A DNA stretch of 62,953 bases, from NCBI GenBank assembly GCA_028287895.1, contig JAQBOV010000093.1, forward strand, positions 1 to 62,953. The letters run 5' to 3'. Below the pieces are notes generated by a model that was not told the DNA's origin, did not search any database, and was given only the letters and a program-made list of their open reading frames with translations. Each line of letters opens with the position of its first letter. The first letter of the stretch is position 1. Shown piece after piece: positions 8,544-17,908 of this stretch. Made by a program: the position numbers and the translations under genes. The stretch comes from Mucilaginibacter sp. (GTDB lineage Bacteria; Bacteroidota; Bacteroidia; Sphingobacteriales; Sphingobacteriaceae).

Positions 8544-11171
8544 ATGAAGATAGAAAATATACAAGTGCTGCGCGGCCCCAATATCTGGAGCATTAACCGT
8601 AAAAAACTCATCCAGATGCGTTTAAACCTCGGCGAGATGGAACACAAGCCTACCAACAAGATCGATGGGTTTTTGGAAAGACTGGAAAAAATGATGCCAA
8701 CCCTGTACACTCACCGTTGTTCGCCGGGTGTTCCCGGCGGTTTTTTTCAGCGGGTGATAGCCGGTACATGGATGGGGCATGTGGTTGAACATATTGCCTT
8801 GGAGATACAATCCTTGGCAGGAATGGATACCGGCTTCGGGCGGACACGGGAAACTAAAACGCCGGGAATTTACAATGTGGTATTCACATACCTGGAAGAA
8901 AAAGTAGGTATTTACGCGGCTGAAGCAGCCGTACGCATAACTGAAGCATTGATAAAAGGCGAATATTATAACCTGGATTACGACATACAACAGATGCGTG
9001 AAATACGCGAAAATACACGCCTCGGGCCAAGTACGGGTTCCATTGTGGAAGAAGCTATCGCACGCAATATTCCCTGGATACGGTTAAACGATCAATCGCT
9101 GATACAATTAGGCTATGGTAAAAATCAGGTTCGTTTCCGCGCTACCATGACGGAAAAAACCAGTTGCATAGCCGTGGACATCGCTGGTAATAAGGACCAG
9201 ACCAAGCGTCTGTTGCAGGAGCAGGCTATACCCGTTGCTAAGGGCATCACGATATCATCAGTCGAAGAAGTGGATGAAGCTATCCGGAAAGTAGGCTTTC
9301 CACTGGTGTGCAAGCCGTTGGATGGTAACCACGGCAGGGGTATATCCATTAACATAAAAACAAAAGACGAAGCCGTAGCAGCCTACGAACATGCAGCAAA
9401 AATATCGCGCAAAATAATTGTAGAGCGTTTTGTTACAGGATATGATTTCCGGGTATTGGTAATTGATCATAAAATGGTGGCCGCTGCCCTGCGCGATCCG
9501 GCGAATGTAGTAGGCAACGGACATTCGACCATTCAGCAACTCATCAACCTGGAAAATGCCGACCCCCGCCGGGGATATGGACATGAGAACGTACTGACCC
9601 TGATCACCGTTGACCGCGATACGATGGATCTGCTTGACAAGAAAGGCTATACGCTGGAGACCGTCCCGGCCAAAGGGGAAAAAGTATTTGTAAAATCAAC
9701 CGCCAACCTGAGCACCGGCGGAACATCTGTTGATGTAACCGATCATGTACATCCACATAATATATTTATATGTGAGCGTATATCGAAAATAATCGGACTG
9801 GATATATGCGGCATAGATATTATGGCTGAAAACTTGACCCATCCCCTTACCGAAACCGGGGGGGTTGTGCTGGAAGTAAATGCGGCACCTGGTTTCAGAA
9901 TGCATATTGCGCCGAGTGAAGGCTTGCCGCGGAATGTTGCCGGGCATGTGATCGATATGCTGTATCCTCCGGGCAAGTCAACACGGGTACCTATTATTGC
10001 TATCACGGGCACAAATGGTAAAACAACAACTACGCGTCTTATCGCCCATATTGTAAAAAATAATGGTCATTGCGTCGGCTTCACCACCTCAGATGGTATT
10101 TATGTTCAGAACCATATGATGCTTAAGGGCGATACCACCGGCCCGGTTAGCGCTGAATTTATTTTAAAAGACCCTACGGTTGATTTTGCCGTTCTGGAAA
10201 CTGCGCGCGGAGGTATTTTGCGTGCAGGCTTAGGATTCGGGCATTGCGATATCGGGGTGATCACCAATATACAGGCCGACCATTTGGGTCTTGCCGATAT
10301 TTACACTTTGGAAGACCTGGCGCGGGTAAAAAGTGTAGTAATAAACTCAGTTAAAAAAGATGGGTGGGCGGTTTTAAACGCCGATAACGAACACTGTGTG
10401 CGCATTGGCAAAAGAGCTGAATGCAATGTGGCATATTTTAGCCGTAACGAGGATAACCCGGTAATTAAATCGCATTGCAAAAAAGGCGGCATTGCCTGTA
10501 TTTGCGAGAATGGCTTTATCACCATAAAAAAGGGCGACTGGAAAATCAGAGTACAAAGAACCATTCTTATCCCGTTAACCTTTGGTGGTACAGTTCCATT
10601 CATGATCGAAAATGTGCTGGCAGCCACACTTGCCAGTTATTTATGGGGATTTAAGACAGACGATATACAAACCTCATTGCAAACCTTTATCCCCTCGGCG
10701 GCACAAACGCCGGGTCGCATGAACATTTTTGAGTTTAAGGATTTCAGATTCATGATCGACTTTGCGCATAACCCGGATGGCTATAATGGTATAAAATATT
10801 TTTTACAGCATATTGATTCACCTTTTAAAATCGGCATTATCGCCGGCACCGGCGACAGGCGCGATGAAGATATTATTGAACTGGGTAAAATATCAGCTGA
10901 AATGTTTGACTATGTTATTTTAAGGCAGGAAAAACACCTTCGCGGTCGCACGGAGGAAAATATTTTAGGTTTATTAATTGAAGGCATAAAGTCTACCGAT
11001 CCGAATAAACCTTACGAAACTATTCCCAAAGAAGTTGATGCCATTAAGCACGCGATGAGCCTTGCCAGGCCGGGAACATTTATTACTGCGCTGAGTGACG
11101 TGGTGGATAATGCTATTGAGACCGTTCAAAACTACCAGGAGCAGGAGAGGAATGGGCTGTTTAATGTGTGA
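8544..11171 (+). CDS. cphA: Cyanophycin synthetase
   Basis: Makes multi-L-arginyl-poly-L-aspartate from Asp, Arg and ATP without ribosomes. At 875 residues it has the full three-part CphA1 plan: N-terminal domain (1 to about 160), ATP-grasp domain (about 210-480, with CKPLDGNHGRGISI at 257-269 and LEVNAAPGFRMH near 443-454) that adds Asp to the backbone, and a Mur-ligase-like domain with P-loop ITGTNGKTTTT (487-497) that adds Arg to each side chain. DFAHNPDGY and GTGDRRDED near the C-terminus are typical Mur-ligase family blocks. No domain is truncated. With cphB and the isoaspartyl peptidase it gives a complete storage and retrieval cycle. Confidence 0.96.
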   Translation: MKIENIQVLRGPNIWSINRKKLIQMRLNLGEMEHKPTNKIDGFLERLEKMMPTLYTHRCSPGVPGGFFQRVIAGTWMGHVVEHIALEIQSLAGMDTGFGRTRETKTPGIYNVVFTYLEEKVGIYAAEAAVRITEALIKGEYYNLDYDIQQMREIRENTRLGPSTGSIVEEAIARNIPWIRLNDQSLIQLGYGKNQVRFRATMTEKTSCIAVDIAGNKDQTKRLLQEQAIPVAKGITISSVEEVDEAIRKVGFPLVCKPLDGNHGRGISINIKTKDEAVAAYEHAAKISRKIIVERFVTGYDFRVLVIDHKMVAAALRDPANVVGNGHSTIQQLINLENADPRRGYGHENVLTLITVDRDTMDLLDKKGYTLETVPAKGEKVFVKSTANLSTGGTSVDVTDHVHPHNIFICERISKIIGLDICGIDIMAENLTHPLTETGGVVLEVNAAPGFRMHIAPSEGLPRNVAGHVIDMLYPPGKSTRVPIIAITGTNGKTTTTRLIAHIVKNNGHCVGFTTSDGIYVQNHMMLKGDTTGPVSAEFILKDPTVDFAVLETARGGILRAGLGFGHCDIGVITNIQADHLGLADIYTLEDLARVKSVVINSVKKDGWAVLNADNEHCVRIGKRAECNVAYFSRNEDNPVIKSHCKKGGIACICENGFITIKKGDWKIRVQRTILIPLTFGGTVPFMIENVLAATLASYLWGFKTDDIQTSLQTFIPSAAQTPGRMNIFEFKDFRFMIDFAHNPDGYNGIKYFLQHIDSPFKIGIIAGTGDRRDEDIIELGKISAEMFDYVILRQEKHLRGRTEENILGLLIEGIKSTDPNKPYETIPKEVDAIKHAMSLARPGTFITALSDVVDNAIETVQNYQEQERNGLFNV

Positions 11172-11210
11172 TTTTTGATTTCGAAATTCGGATTTTTGAT
11201 TTCGGGTTTT

Positions 11211-11276
11211 AAACCATGTCATTCGAACCTGCCAGGGTGGACTGTATCTTCGAGCAGGTGAGAAATGACATGGTTT
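11211..11276. repeat. Long imperfect hairpin between convergent cphA and alkA-like genes
   Basis: AAACCATGTCATT (11211-11223) pairs perfectly with AATGACATGGTTT (11264-11276), and ACCTGC (11227-11232) pairs with GCAGGT (11254-11259) inside. The stem sits two bases from the stop of the glycosylase gene and probably ends both convergent messages. Just before it is an exact 14-base direct repeat GATTTTTGATTTCG (11170-11183 and 11191-11204). The layout resembles interspersed REP-like hairpins of Bacteroidota genomes; copy number cannot be checked here. Confidence 0.6.
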
Positions 11277-11277
11277 G

Positions 11278-11952
11278 TTAAACTTTCGCTTTTGGTGAAC
11301 TTAGGTAATAATGCCACAACAACATGGCCGCGATAGTTCTGTAAGGTTGCCATTGAATGGTTATCTCCAGCATTTTTTCCTTTGTGGTGTCGGCTGGTAA
11401 TTGTTTCACCCGCTTTAAGGCATTTACTGCGGCAAGGTCGCCGGTAGGGAATATATCTGCACGCTGCAGGGCAAACATCAGGTATACATCAGCTGTCCAG
11501 TTGCCGATGCCTTTTAGGGTGACCAATTTTGAACGTACCCCTTCATCAGGCAGGTGAGACAATTCATCCAGTTTCAATTGTCCGTTTAATAATGCTTCAG
11601 CAAGACATTTGATATAGCTGGTTTTTTGCCGGCTGCAGTAACATGCCCTGAATTCTTCATCGGTAAGCAGCAATACTCTTGCAGGAGTTAGCTCCTGTAC
11701 ACGCTCTTTTAATTTATTTAACGCCGATAGTGCAGAGGCTAATGAAACCTGCTGTTCTAAAATAATATGCACCAATGACTCAAAGCTGTTTGGTCTTGAC
11801 CAGAAAGGAGGGTAGCCGTGTATATGAATTATCTTTTGCAGATCAGCATCATTTGAAGCGAGCTCATCACAAATCGCCTGATAATTGGTTTTGGCAAACT
11901 GCTGGATCATATAATTGTTATCGAAAATACTAAATATTTTAGGATTTGACAT
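11278..11952 (-). CDS. DNA-3-methyladenine glycosylase II-like (AlkA, HhH-GPD)
   Basis: Removes alkylated bases from DNA as the first step of base excision repair. The 224-residue protein is the short form lacking the AlkA N-terminal beta domain. Visible blocks are ILEQQVSLASALSALNKL, the helix-hairpin-helix LVTLKGIGNWTADVYLMF, and FPTGDLAAVNAL, which holds the expected catalytic Asp. It lacks a Cys-rich iron-sulphur loop, so it is not an Nth or MutY enzyme. Only 21 bases separate its start from rarA on the other strand, so the promoters must overlap each other or the genes. Confidence 0.88.
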   Translation of the reverse strand: MSNPKIFSIFDNNYMIQQFAKTNYQAICDELASNDADLQKIIHIHGYPPFWSRPNSFESLVHIILEQQVSLASALSALNKLKERVQELTPARVLLLTDEEFRACYCSRQKTSYIKCLAEALLNGQLKLDELSHLPDEGVRSKLVTLKGIGNWTADVYLMFALQRADIFPTGDLAAVNALKRVKQLPADTTKEKMLEITIQWQPYRTIAAMLLWHYYLSSPKAKV

Positions 11953-11973
11953 TTAATTTCCGAATTTTACTAC

Positions 11974-13254
11974 ATGAACAATCTGCCGCCTTTAGCCGAG
12001 CGCATGCGCCCAAAAACTTTGGATGATTATGTGGGCCAGAAACATTTGGTGGGGCCGGGTGCGGTATTGCGCAAAGCCATTGAATCGGGCTCGCTGCCGT
12101 CGATGATCTTCTGGGGACCGCCGGGTGTGGGCAAAACTACGCTGGCATATATCATTTCGCAAACACTATATCGTCCTTTCTTTTCGCTTAGCGCCATCAA
12201 TTCGGGCGTAAAGGATGTCAGAGAAGTGATTGAAAAGGCATCCCTTTTAAAAGAACAAGGGGAAACATTACCCATATTGTTTATCGACGAAATACACCGC
12301 TTTTCTAAATCACAACAGGATTCCTTATTGGGCGCTGTAGAACGTGGAATAGTTACCCTCATCGGAGCTACTACGGAGAACCCGTCTTTTGAGGTAATCT
12401 CGGCATTATTGTCCCGTTGCCAGGTTTATGTATTGCAGGCCCTGGAAGAGGATGACCTGCTGAGTTTGTTAGACAAAGCCACGAAAGAGGATGTTGTGAT
12501 ACAGCAGAAGAAAATAGATATCAAAGAGCATGAAGCACTACTTCGTCTTTCCGGCGGTGATGCCCGCAAGCTGCTTAATATTTTTGAACTACTGGTAAAC
12601 GCCTTTGAAGGAAACAGAATAACGATCACCAATGATGTCGTATTGGAGCATGTGCAGCAGAATATGGCTTTGTATGATAAGGCAGGAGAGCAGCATTATG
12701 ATATCATATCGGCATTTATAAAGTCGATGCGCGGCAGTGACCCCAATGGCGCGGTTTACTGGTTGGCGCGGATGATCGTAGGCGGAGAGGACCCTTTATT
12801 TATTGCCCGCCGGATGCTGATCCTGGCATCAGAGGATATTGGAAATGCCAACCCGAATGCCTTGCTGCTGGCGCAAGCGTGTTTTGAAGCGGTAAACGTA
12901 ATTGGCATGCCCGAATCGCAGCTTATTTTATCACAAACGGTTATTTACCTGGCAACATCGCCCAAAAGTAATTCGGCTACTTCGGCTATTGGCGCTGCCA
13001 TTGCCCTGGTAAAGGAAACCGGCGATTTGCCGGTACCCTTACATTTGCGTAACGCACCTACCAAATTGATGAAAAACATCGGTTATGGCAAAGACTATAA
13101 ATATGCTCACAGCTTTGAGGGGAATTTCGTTGACCTGGATTTTCTGCCGGATGCTATTAAAGGCACAAAAATATACCAGCCCGGCAATAACTCCCGTGAA
13201 GCGGAAGCCAGGGAGAAATTGAAAAAACTTTGGGGCCAAAGGTATAAATATTGA
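11974..13254 (+). CDS. rarA: Replication-associated recombination protein RarA (MgsA) AAA ATPase
   Basis: A clamp-loader-like AAA+ ATPase that acts at stalled replication forks. The protein begins PPLAERMRPKTLDDYVGQKHL, the family hallmark, with Walker A GPPGVGKTT (48-56), Walker B LFIDEIHRF, sensor 1 GATTENP and the arginine-containing LLSRCQV. The C-terminal tetramerisation region (MRGSDPNGAVYWLARM, AIGAAIALV) is present, and the 426-residue length is normal. It is divergent from the alkylation-repair glycosylase, consistent with a damage-response context. Confidence 0.96.
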   Translation: MNNLPPLAERMRPKTLDDYVGQKHLVGPGAVLRKAIESGSLPSMIFWGPPGVGKTTLAYIISQTLYRPFFSLSAINSGVKDVREVIEKASLLKEQGETLPILFIDEIHRFSKSQQDSLLGAVERGIVTLIGATTENPSFEVISALLSRCQVYVLQALEEDDLLSLLDKATKEDVVIQQKKIDIKEHEALLRLSGGDARKLLNIFELLVNAFEGNRITITNDVVLEHVQQNMALYDKAGEQHYDIISAFIKSMRGSDPNGAVYWLARMIVGGEDPLFIARRMLILASEDIGNANPNALLLAQACFEAVNVIGMPESQLILSQTVIYLATSPKSNSATSAIGAAIALVKETGDLPVPLHLRNAPTKLMKNIGYGKDYKYAHSFEGNFVDLDFLPDAIKGTKIYQPGNNSREAEAREKLKKLWGQRYKY

Positions 13255-13321
13255 ATCCCCTGACCCCTGAAGCGGGAATTTGATCCGTTTGAGCAATGCA
13301 TTGCCTCTGCCGATAAATGTA

Positions 13322-13347
13322 CAAAGGCGCAAAATATTGCGCCTTTG
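13322..13347. terminator. Perfect 11-bp hairpin between rarA and the GNAT gene
   Basis: CAAAGGCGCAA (13322-13332) pairs exactly with TTGCGCCTTTG (13337-13347) around a 4-base loop, 68 bases after the rarA stop. There is no strong T-run, so it may be a terminator of the weak-U type or an mRNA 3-prime end stabiliser. It precedes the -7 element of the next gene. Confidence 0.5.
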
Positions 13348-13359
13348 CGGTTGTTCTGA

Positions 13360-13367
13360 TATATTTG
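13360..13367 (+). promoter_or_regulatory. -7 element directly before the GNAT start codon
   Basis: TATATTTG matches the Bacteroidota -7 consensus TAnnTTTG and ends three bases before the ATG at 13371. Transcription starting a few bases downstream would give an essentially leaderless mRNA. No clear -33 TTTG was seen at ideal spacing. Confidence 0.45.
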
Positions 13368-13370
13368 AAC

Positions 13371-13865
13371 ATGCATTCTATCAGACAAGCCACTATCAAT
13401 GATTTGGACACCATCCGGCAGATAGCAGAACAAACCTGGTGGGCAACTTATTCTCCGATACTGGAAAAAGAGCAGATCAGTTTTATGCTGGACGAGATCT
13501 ATTCGGTTGAAAAGATCGCTTTGGAGTTAAAAAATGGCACACCAACCTATTTATTACTGATTGCGGATGATAAACCGGCAGCTTTTGCCGCTTACTCGCC
13601 GCGCGAAGAAGATCCTGAAATTTATAAGCTGCACAAATTGTACTGCCTGCCGGAAACACAGGGAAAAGGCTATGGCAGAACACTGATCAATGAAGTTGCC
13701 AAAAAAACAATTGAAGCCGGAAAACATACCCTCGACCTGAATGTAAACCGCCATAATAAAGCGAAAACCTTTTATGAAAGGATGGGCTTTGAAATAGCTT
13801 ACCAGGAAGACATACCTATCGGCATTTACTGGATGAATGATTATGTGATGCGGAAGGAATTATAA
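13371..13865 (+). CDS. GNAT family N-acetyltransferase
   Basis: A 164-residue acetyltransferase of the Gcn5 fold. The start at 13371 (MHSIRQATINDLDTIRQIAE) gives the usual GNAT N-terminus; a longer frame from 13317 would place a hairpin and a promoter element inside the gene. The acetyl-CoA loop reads LPETQGKGYGRTLINE (Q-x-x-G-x-G/A), followed by LDLNVNRHNKAKTFYERMGFE, the motif of RimI-like enzymes. The substrate is unknown. It stands alone between rarA and a peptidase operon. Confidence 0.9.
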   Translation: MHSIRQATINDLDTIRQIAEQTWWATYSPILEKEQISFMLDEIYSVEKIALELKNGTPTYLLLIADDKPAAFAAYSPREEDPEIYKLHKLYCLPETQGKGYGRTLINEVAKKTIEAGKHTLDLNVNRHNKAKTFYERMGFEIAYQEDIPIGIYWMNDYVMRKEL

Positions 13866-13897
13866 TTGCCTACTTGAAATTATAGCGATGGGTGATT

Positions 13898-13922
13898 CCT
13901 TCCTTTGGGGATGAAAGGAAGG
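13898..13922. terminator. Hairpin after the GNAT gene
   Basis: CCTTCCTTT (13898-13906) pairs perfectly with AAAGGAAGG (13914-13922) around a 7-base loop, 32 bases after the GNAT stop. Beyond it are more CCTCCCT/AGGGAGG words (about 13950-14005), the style of interspersed intergenic repeats. The gap between the convergent genes holds no coding sequence I can support. Confidence 0.45.
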
Positions 13923-14063
13923 GGTTTGGACAGCTTTTGTAGCCCAGAAACGCCTCCCTGCCGCTTCGCGTTCAGCCGCACCCCTGCCAAGGGCCTAGGG
14001 AGGAAATCATATCGATAATTCCCTTTCGACACCGTAGCTCGAAACCCGTCACTATTGTAGCTA

Positions 14064-15362
14064 TTATCTTTCCAATTTCGCCAGCCGTTTTGGTGTGTCC
14101 GCTCCTGAAACTATCGAGCGCGAACTTAATGCGATAGCCCTTATGGTAGCGGTGATATTTGACATATCCAGCGTGCTTAACTCGTCTTTTACTGTATGAT
14201 AATATTTATCGATATCTATCTGGTCTGTTGATATGGTGTGCGCCGGCACACCCACTTTCGCCAGCGAGGCGTTATCACTTCGGTAGAACAGGTCCTGGTC
14301 GGGATAAGGATCGGGGTAAAACTTAAAGGCGGTCCCTTCTAAATTCTTTTGCAGGATAGGGCCGAAATCCGACCGTTCAAAGCCGGTGATAAAAGCCGAG
14401 TTCTGGCCGAATTTGGATGCCTTGCCAATCATTTCGATATTAAACATGGCCATCACTTTATCAGGATCAACGGTTTTTGCAAAATACTGTGAACCATATT
14501 CGCCAATCTCTTCGGCTGTAAAGGCCACGAATACCAGTGTGCGCGCATTGTTATCTAATTTTTTATAGTATTTAGCCAGGCTGATTACGGCTGTGGTACC
14601 CGATGCATCATCATCTGCACCGTTGGCAACGCTATCACCATCCATCGGCTTAATTATACCCAGGTGGTCGTAATGGCCCGAAAATATTACATACTCATTA
14701 GGCTTGGTTTTACCCGGTATGATGCCGGCTACGTTAAATAATGGCAATTCCTGGCTTTTAACTTCATAATTAGCAGTAAAAGATTTCACATCGTCAAACG
14801 TCCCTAAAACAAATACTAAAGCGTGTTTTTCATGAACCCCTTTAAAGGCTAAGCCGCCGCCTGCGGAGCGTCCGCGGACTCTTTTAAACATGGCTTCAAA
14901 CTTAGGGTCAACCAATATCAATTGGTTCTTATCACTTTGCAAAGCACTCAGGTATACTTTCCGCAGATCCTGATCCGGTGTTACTTTGACTACTTCTGCA
15001 TCGTCCGGCTTGCTCCAGCTAAAGGCCGAGCCACCGACAATGCCAATATTTTCAGGGGCAACAGCGGTGCCATTTATGCTGACCTCAATTTTAACCGGCA
15101 CGGTCTTGATCATCGTAAAATTTTGGCGGTACCCAGAGTTGCCTTCCATTGGTTTCAGGCCGATCCGTTCATATTCGCCTTCAATAAAATGCGCCGCTTT
15201 TTCAATGCCGGGAGTGAAAGTTGCCCGGCCCTGCATGTCATCAGCTGACAAAGTTTTGATGATGTGTTCCACCTCATCCTGTTTGATCAGTTTGTCAACA
15301 TCCTGGGCAAAACTGCCGGAGGACAGCGCTAATAATGCAACTGCGGTTATAAGTTTTTTCAT
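14064..15362 (-). CDS. Secreted M28 zinc aminopeptidase
   Basis: Signal peptide MKKLITAVALLALSSGSFA precedes an M28 peptidase. Metal-binding blocks are in order: VIFSGHYDHLGI (His), NGADDDASGTTAV (bridging Asp), FTAEEIGEYGSQYF (catalytic Glu and a ligand), FNIEMIG (Asp normally here is replaced in part by Glu) and PAHTISTDQID (final His). It removes N-terminal residues from peptides in the periplasm. Its ATG overlaps the TGA of the M61 gene (ATGA), so the two peptidases form one coupled operon. Confidence 0.92.
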   Translation of the reverse strand: MKKLITAVALLALSSGSFAQDVDKLIKQDEVEHIIKTLSADDMQGRATFTPGIEKAAHFIEGEYERIGLKPMEGNSGYRQNFTMIKTVPVKIEVSINGTAVAPENIGIVGGSAFSWSKPDDAEVVKVTPDQDLRKVYLSALQSDKNQLILVDPKFEAMFKRVRGRSAGGGLAFKGVHEKHALVFVLGTFDDVKSFTANYEVKSQELPLFNVAGIIPGKTKPNEYVIFSGHYDHLGIIKPMDGDSVANGADDDASGTTAVISLAKYYKKLDNNARTLVFVAFTAEEIGEYGSQYFAKTVDPDKVMAMFNIEMIGKASKFGQNSAFITGFERSDFGPILQKNLEGTAFKFYPDPYPDQDLFYRSDNASLAKVGVPAHTISTDQIDIDKYYHTVKDELSTLDMSNITATIRAIALSSRSIVSGADTPKRLAKLER

Positions 15363-17227
15363 TTTACTTTTGTTGACAGCCAGTTATTACGGAAATCAGA
15401 TTGTTCTTTGGTTAGTTCCTTTGCTGCCTTCTCATAGGTAACCACTTCCAGGTATGGGCTTTCTTCCAGTACAATAGTTGTTTCATGATAGCCGGTACGA
15501 TTCCTATAGTTAACTACAACTTTATCACCTGGCTTTTTGGCCGCTACGATATCGTTGAGTGTTTGTATATCTTTTACTTCCTTACCGTCGGCTTTAAGAA
15601 CAATATCACCAACATCCAATCCTGATTTGTAAACAGGCGTCCCTGTAATGCTCACCAGCACCGGTAAACCTTCATCACCTGTTAAACGTGCGTCCGCCGA
15701 GCGGCCCCTGCCCCGGGTATAACTCGATGGTCCTGCCCAGCCTACACCAGGCTGTGCTTTACGCAGCAGCAAACCGGCTTTAGCCAGCAAGGCTTCATAG
15801 TTATTCTTTTCGATGCCATAGATGTATTTATTGAAAAAGTCGGCGGCAAACTTTGGATTTCTGGTCACCTTAGCGAGGTCGCTTTGCAGGTCGGGGATGG
15901 TATACGGTTTCATTACCTTGCCACGGTCGAGCCAAACAGTTCTCATATAATCATCCAGGGTCAGATTAAACTCGCTCCGCAAACGAAGATCGAGCGCCAG
16001 CGCTATGGCACCGCCGTAGGTATAGTAGCTGGTAAAAACATTGGGCTGGTTGTTCTGATCGATCGAAACACCCGCATCTGCAAACACCGAGTAGCGGCTC
16101 ATATGCGGTGCAGAATATTTTGCCGCCCCTGGGGTATTTAATATCTGGTTTACCAGGCCGGCAATGGTACGGGTATAATCATCTACGTTATGGAATCCGG
16201 CGCGCACCAGCAGCATTTCGCCATAGTATTGGGTAAATCCTTCGGCAAACCACAGCTCACTGCTCATATTGGCATGTTCAAAATTAAACGGCTCCAATGA
16301 TTTTGGACGGATGCGTTTCACGTTCCAGCTATGAAAATATTCATGCGAATAGGTGCTCAGCAATTTCAACTCATTACCTTCAACTTTTGCAGCCGGATGT
16401 ACAATACAAGTTGAATTACGGTGCTCCATGCCATCGCCCGAATTGGTAGGATAAACATCATCCAAAAAGGTGTATTCGCCATACTCATAAGCAGGCAGTT
16501 CGCCAAATACCGCTTTTTCTTCAAGCACCATCTTTTGTATTTGTTTAGCAAAATTATCTATTACAGGCTGGCCATCATCTGAGTGGATGACAAGATTGAT
16601 CTTCTCCTTTTTGCCATTATTATCCACCGCCCAGCTGCTTATTTTATATGCGGATAATTCTGTCGGGCTATCCATCATATATTGCATATTGGGGGCACTG
16701 TATATATTTGCACCTTCGTTTTTCAGTTGGGTAGCTGCTTTCCAGCCATATTTGTCCAAATCGTTAAATTCAAACTTTAGAGGACGTTTATCCTGACCCA
16801 GTACCCACATAAAGACAGCCGGCATGTTCAGGTGAGCATGACTTGGATCAATACTGGCATAGGTACCATCTGTCCAGTTACCAAACAGGGTATAACTTAC
16901 CTTTACAGTTTCGGCGTGGTCAGGTATTTCAAATAAATCACCTTCAATTTGATTTATAGTGAGACTGCTGCCATCTACATTGAAGGCCTTTACGTTGTAA
17001 ATATTTTTACCAAACTCATGGGTGGCATACCGCCCTGCCGATGAACGACTCATACGCAGCACTATCTTGCCAGAAGGCGCCTGTGGTATGGTGATCACAA
17101 TTTCAGCCTCGTGGTGTATGGCGTTAGGAAAGGAAACGGAATAAAAAATTGCCTTCTGCTCTTGCTGGGCAAATGATGCCGCAGCCAACAGTAGCACAAC
17201 TGCCAATAAATAAAATTTCTTCATCAT
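15359..17227 (-). CDS. M61 family glycyl aminopeptidase with PDZ domain
   Basis: A 622-residue secreted metallopeptidase. The signal peptide (MKKFYLLAVVLLLAAASFA) can start at either of two adjacent ATGs (17227 or 17224). The zinc motif is SHEYFHSWNVKRIRP (HExxH at 295-299), with the third ligand Glu in WFAEGFTQYYGE (near 329). A C-terminal PDZ domain follows (VLVSITGTPVYKSGLDVGDI), as is normal for M61 enzymes. It prefers peptides with N-terminal glycine or alanine in known members. First gene of the operon with the M28 aminopeptidase. Confidence 0.93.
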   Translation of the reverse strand: MMKKFYLLAVVLLLAAASFAQQEQKAIFYSVSFPNAIHHEAEIVITIPQAPSGKIVLRMSRSSAGRYATHEFGKNIYNVKAFNVDGSSLTINQIEGDLFEIPDHAETVKVSYTLFGNWTDGTYASIDPSHAHLNMPAVFMWVLGQDKRPLKFEFNDLDKYGWKAATQLKNEGANIYSAPNMQYMMDSPTELSAYKISSWAVDNNGKKEKINLVIHSDDGQPVIDNFAKQIQKMVLEEKAVFGELPAYEYGEYTFLDDVYPTNSGDGMEHRNSTCIVHPAAKVEGNELKLLSTYSHEYFHSWNVKRIRPKSLEPFNFEHANMSSELWFAEGFTQYYGEMLLVRAGFHNVDDYTRTIAGLVNQILNTPGAAKYSAPHMSRYSVFADAGVSIDQNNQPNVFTSYYTYGGAIALALDLRLRSEFNLTLDDYMRTVWLDRGKVMKPYTIPDLQSDLAKVTRNPKFAADFFNKYIYGIEKNNYEALLAKAGLLLRKAQPGVGWAGPSSYTRGRGRSADARLTGDEGLPVLVSITGTPVYKSGLDVGDIVLKADGKEVKDIQTLNDIVAAKKPGDKVVVNYRNRTGYHETTIVLEESPYLEVVTYEKAAKELTKEQSDFRNNWLSTKVK

Positions 17228-17443
17228 ACTGAATTAACAGCGCTGAAATTACTATTAAATCACGAAAAGTTTCCTATCAATATTATTACGGGAGTTATAG
17301 GTTATTTTTAAAGCATCAAATTTATATTTCATGCTATAAATCAGCGGATTATACAAATCCCCAAATGCTGCTACCGTTAATTTTATATTGAATCAGTCAA
17401 ATTATTATTAACTTTACTATAATTTATTGCGAATCAAGACAAT

Positions 17444-17908
17444 ATGTCGGCAGATAAAATAATTATACTTTATGTGGACGATGAAGAAAACAACTTATTT
17501 TCGTTCAAGGCTACTTTCCGGATAAAATACCAAGTACTGACCGCACTTAGCGGAGATAAGGCATTGGAGATTTTGGCAGCAAAACCGGTTCATCTGATTA
17601 TTACCGATCAGCGCATGCCTGAAATGACCGGTGTTGAATTTTTGGAAAAAGTAATAGAAAAATATCCTGATCCGATAAGAATACTATTAACCGGCTATGC
17701 AGATATGGGCGCAGTAGTTGATGCGGTTAATAAAGGCAAAATTTTTCATTACATAACCAAGCCATGGAATGAACAGGAGCTGGATCTGACCATAACCAAA
17801 GCTTATGAAAAGTATATTGAAAAAGCCCAGTTGAAAGAAATGAATGAAAAGCTTGAAGGGTCAAATGATCAATTAGAGTTTCTGCTGAGACAAAAACTGC
17901 TTTCCTAA
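17444..17908 (+). CDS. Single-domain response regulator
   Basis: A receiver domain with acidic pocket YVDDEEN, phospho-acceptor Asp55 in IITDQRMPEMTG, Thr in LLTGYAD and conserved Lys106 in ITKPWNE. About 35 C-terminal residues form a predicted coiled coil with no DNA-binding domain. It closely resembles the receiver domain of the kinase at 18330-19415 (FKATFRIKYQ versus FKASLRLNYQ, DQRMP, LLTxYxD, KGxIF, KPW), so the two are paralogues. Its stop overlaps the stop of the convergent response regulator by four bases. Output is unknown, perhaps through protein contact. Confidence 0.9.
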   Translation: MSADKIIILYVDDEENNLFSFKATFRIKYQVLTALSGDKALEILAAKPVHLIITDQRMPEMTGVEFLEKVIEKYPDPIRILLTGYADMGAVVDAVNKGKIFHYITKPWNEQELDLTITKAYEKYIEKAQLKEMNEKLEGSNDQLEFLLRQKLLS

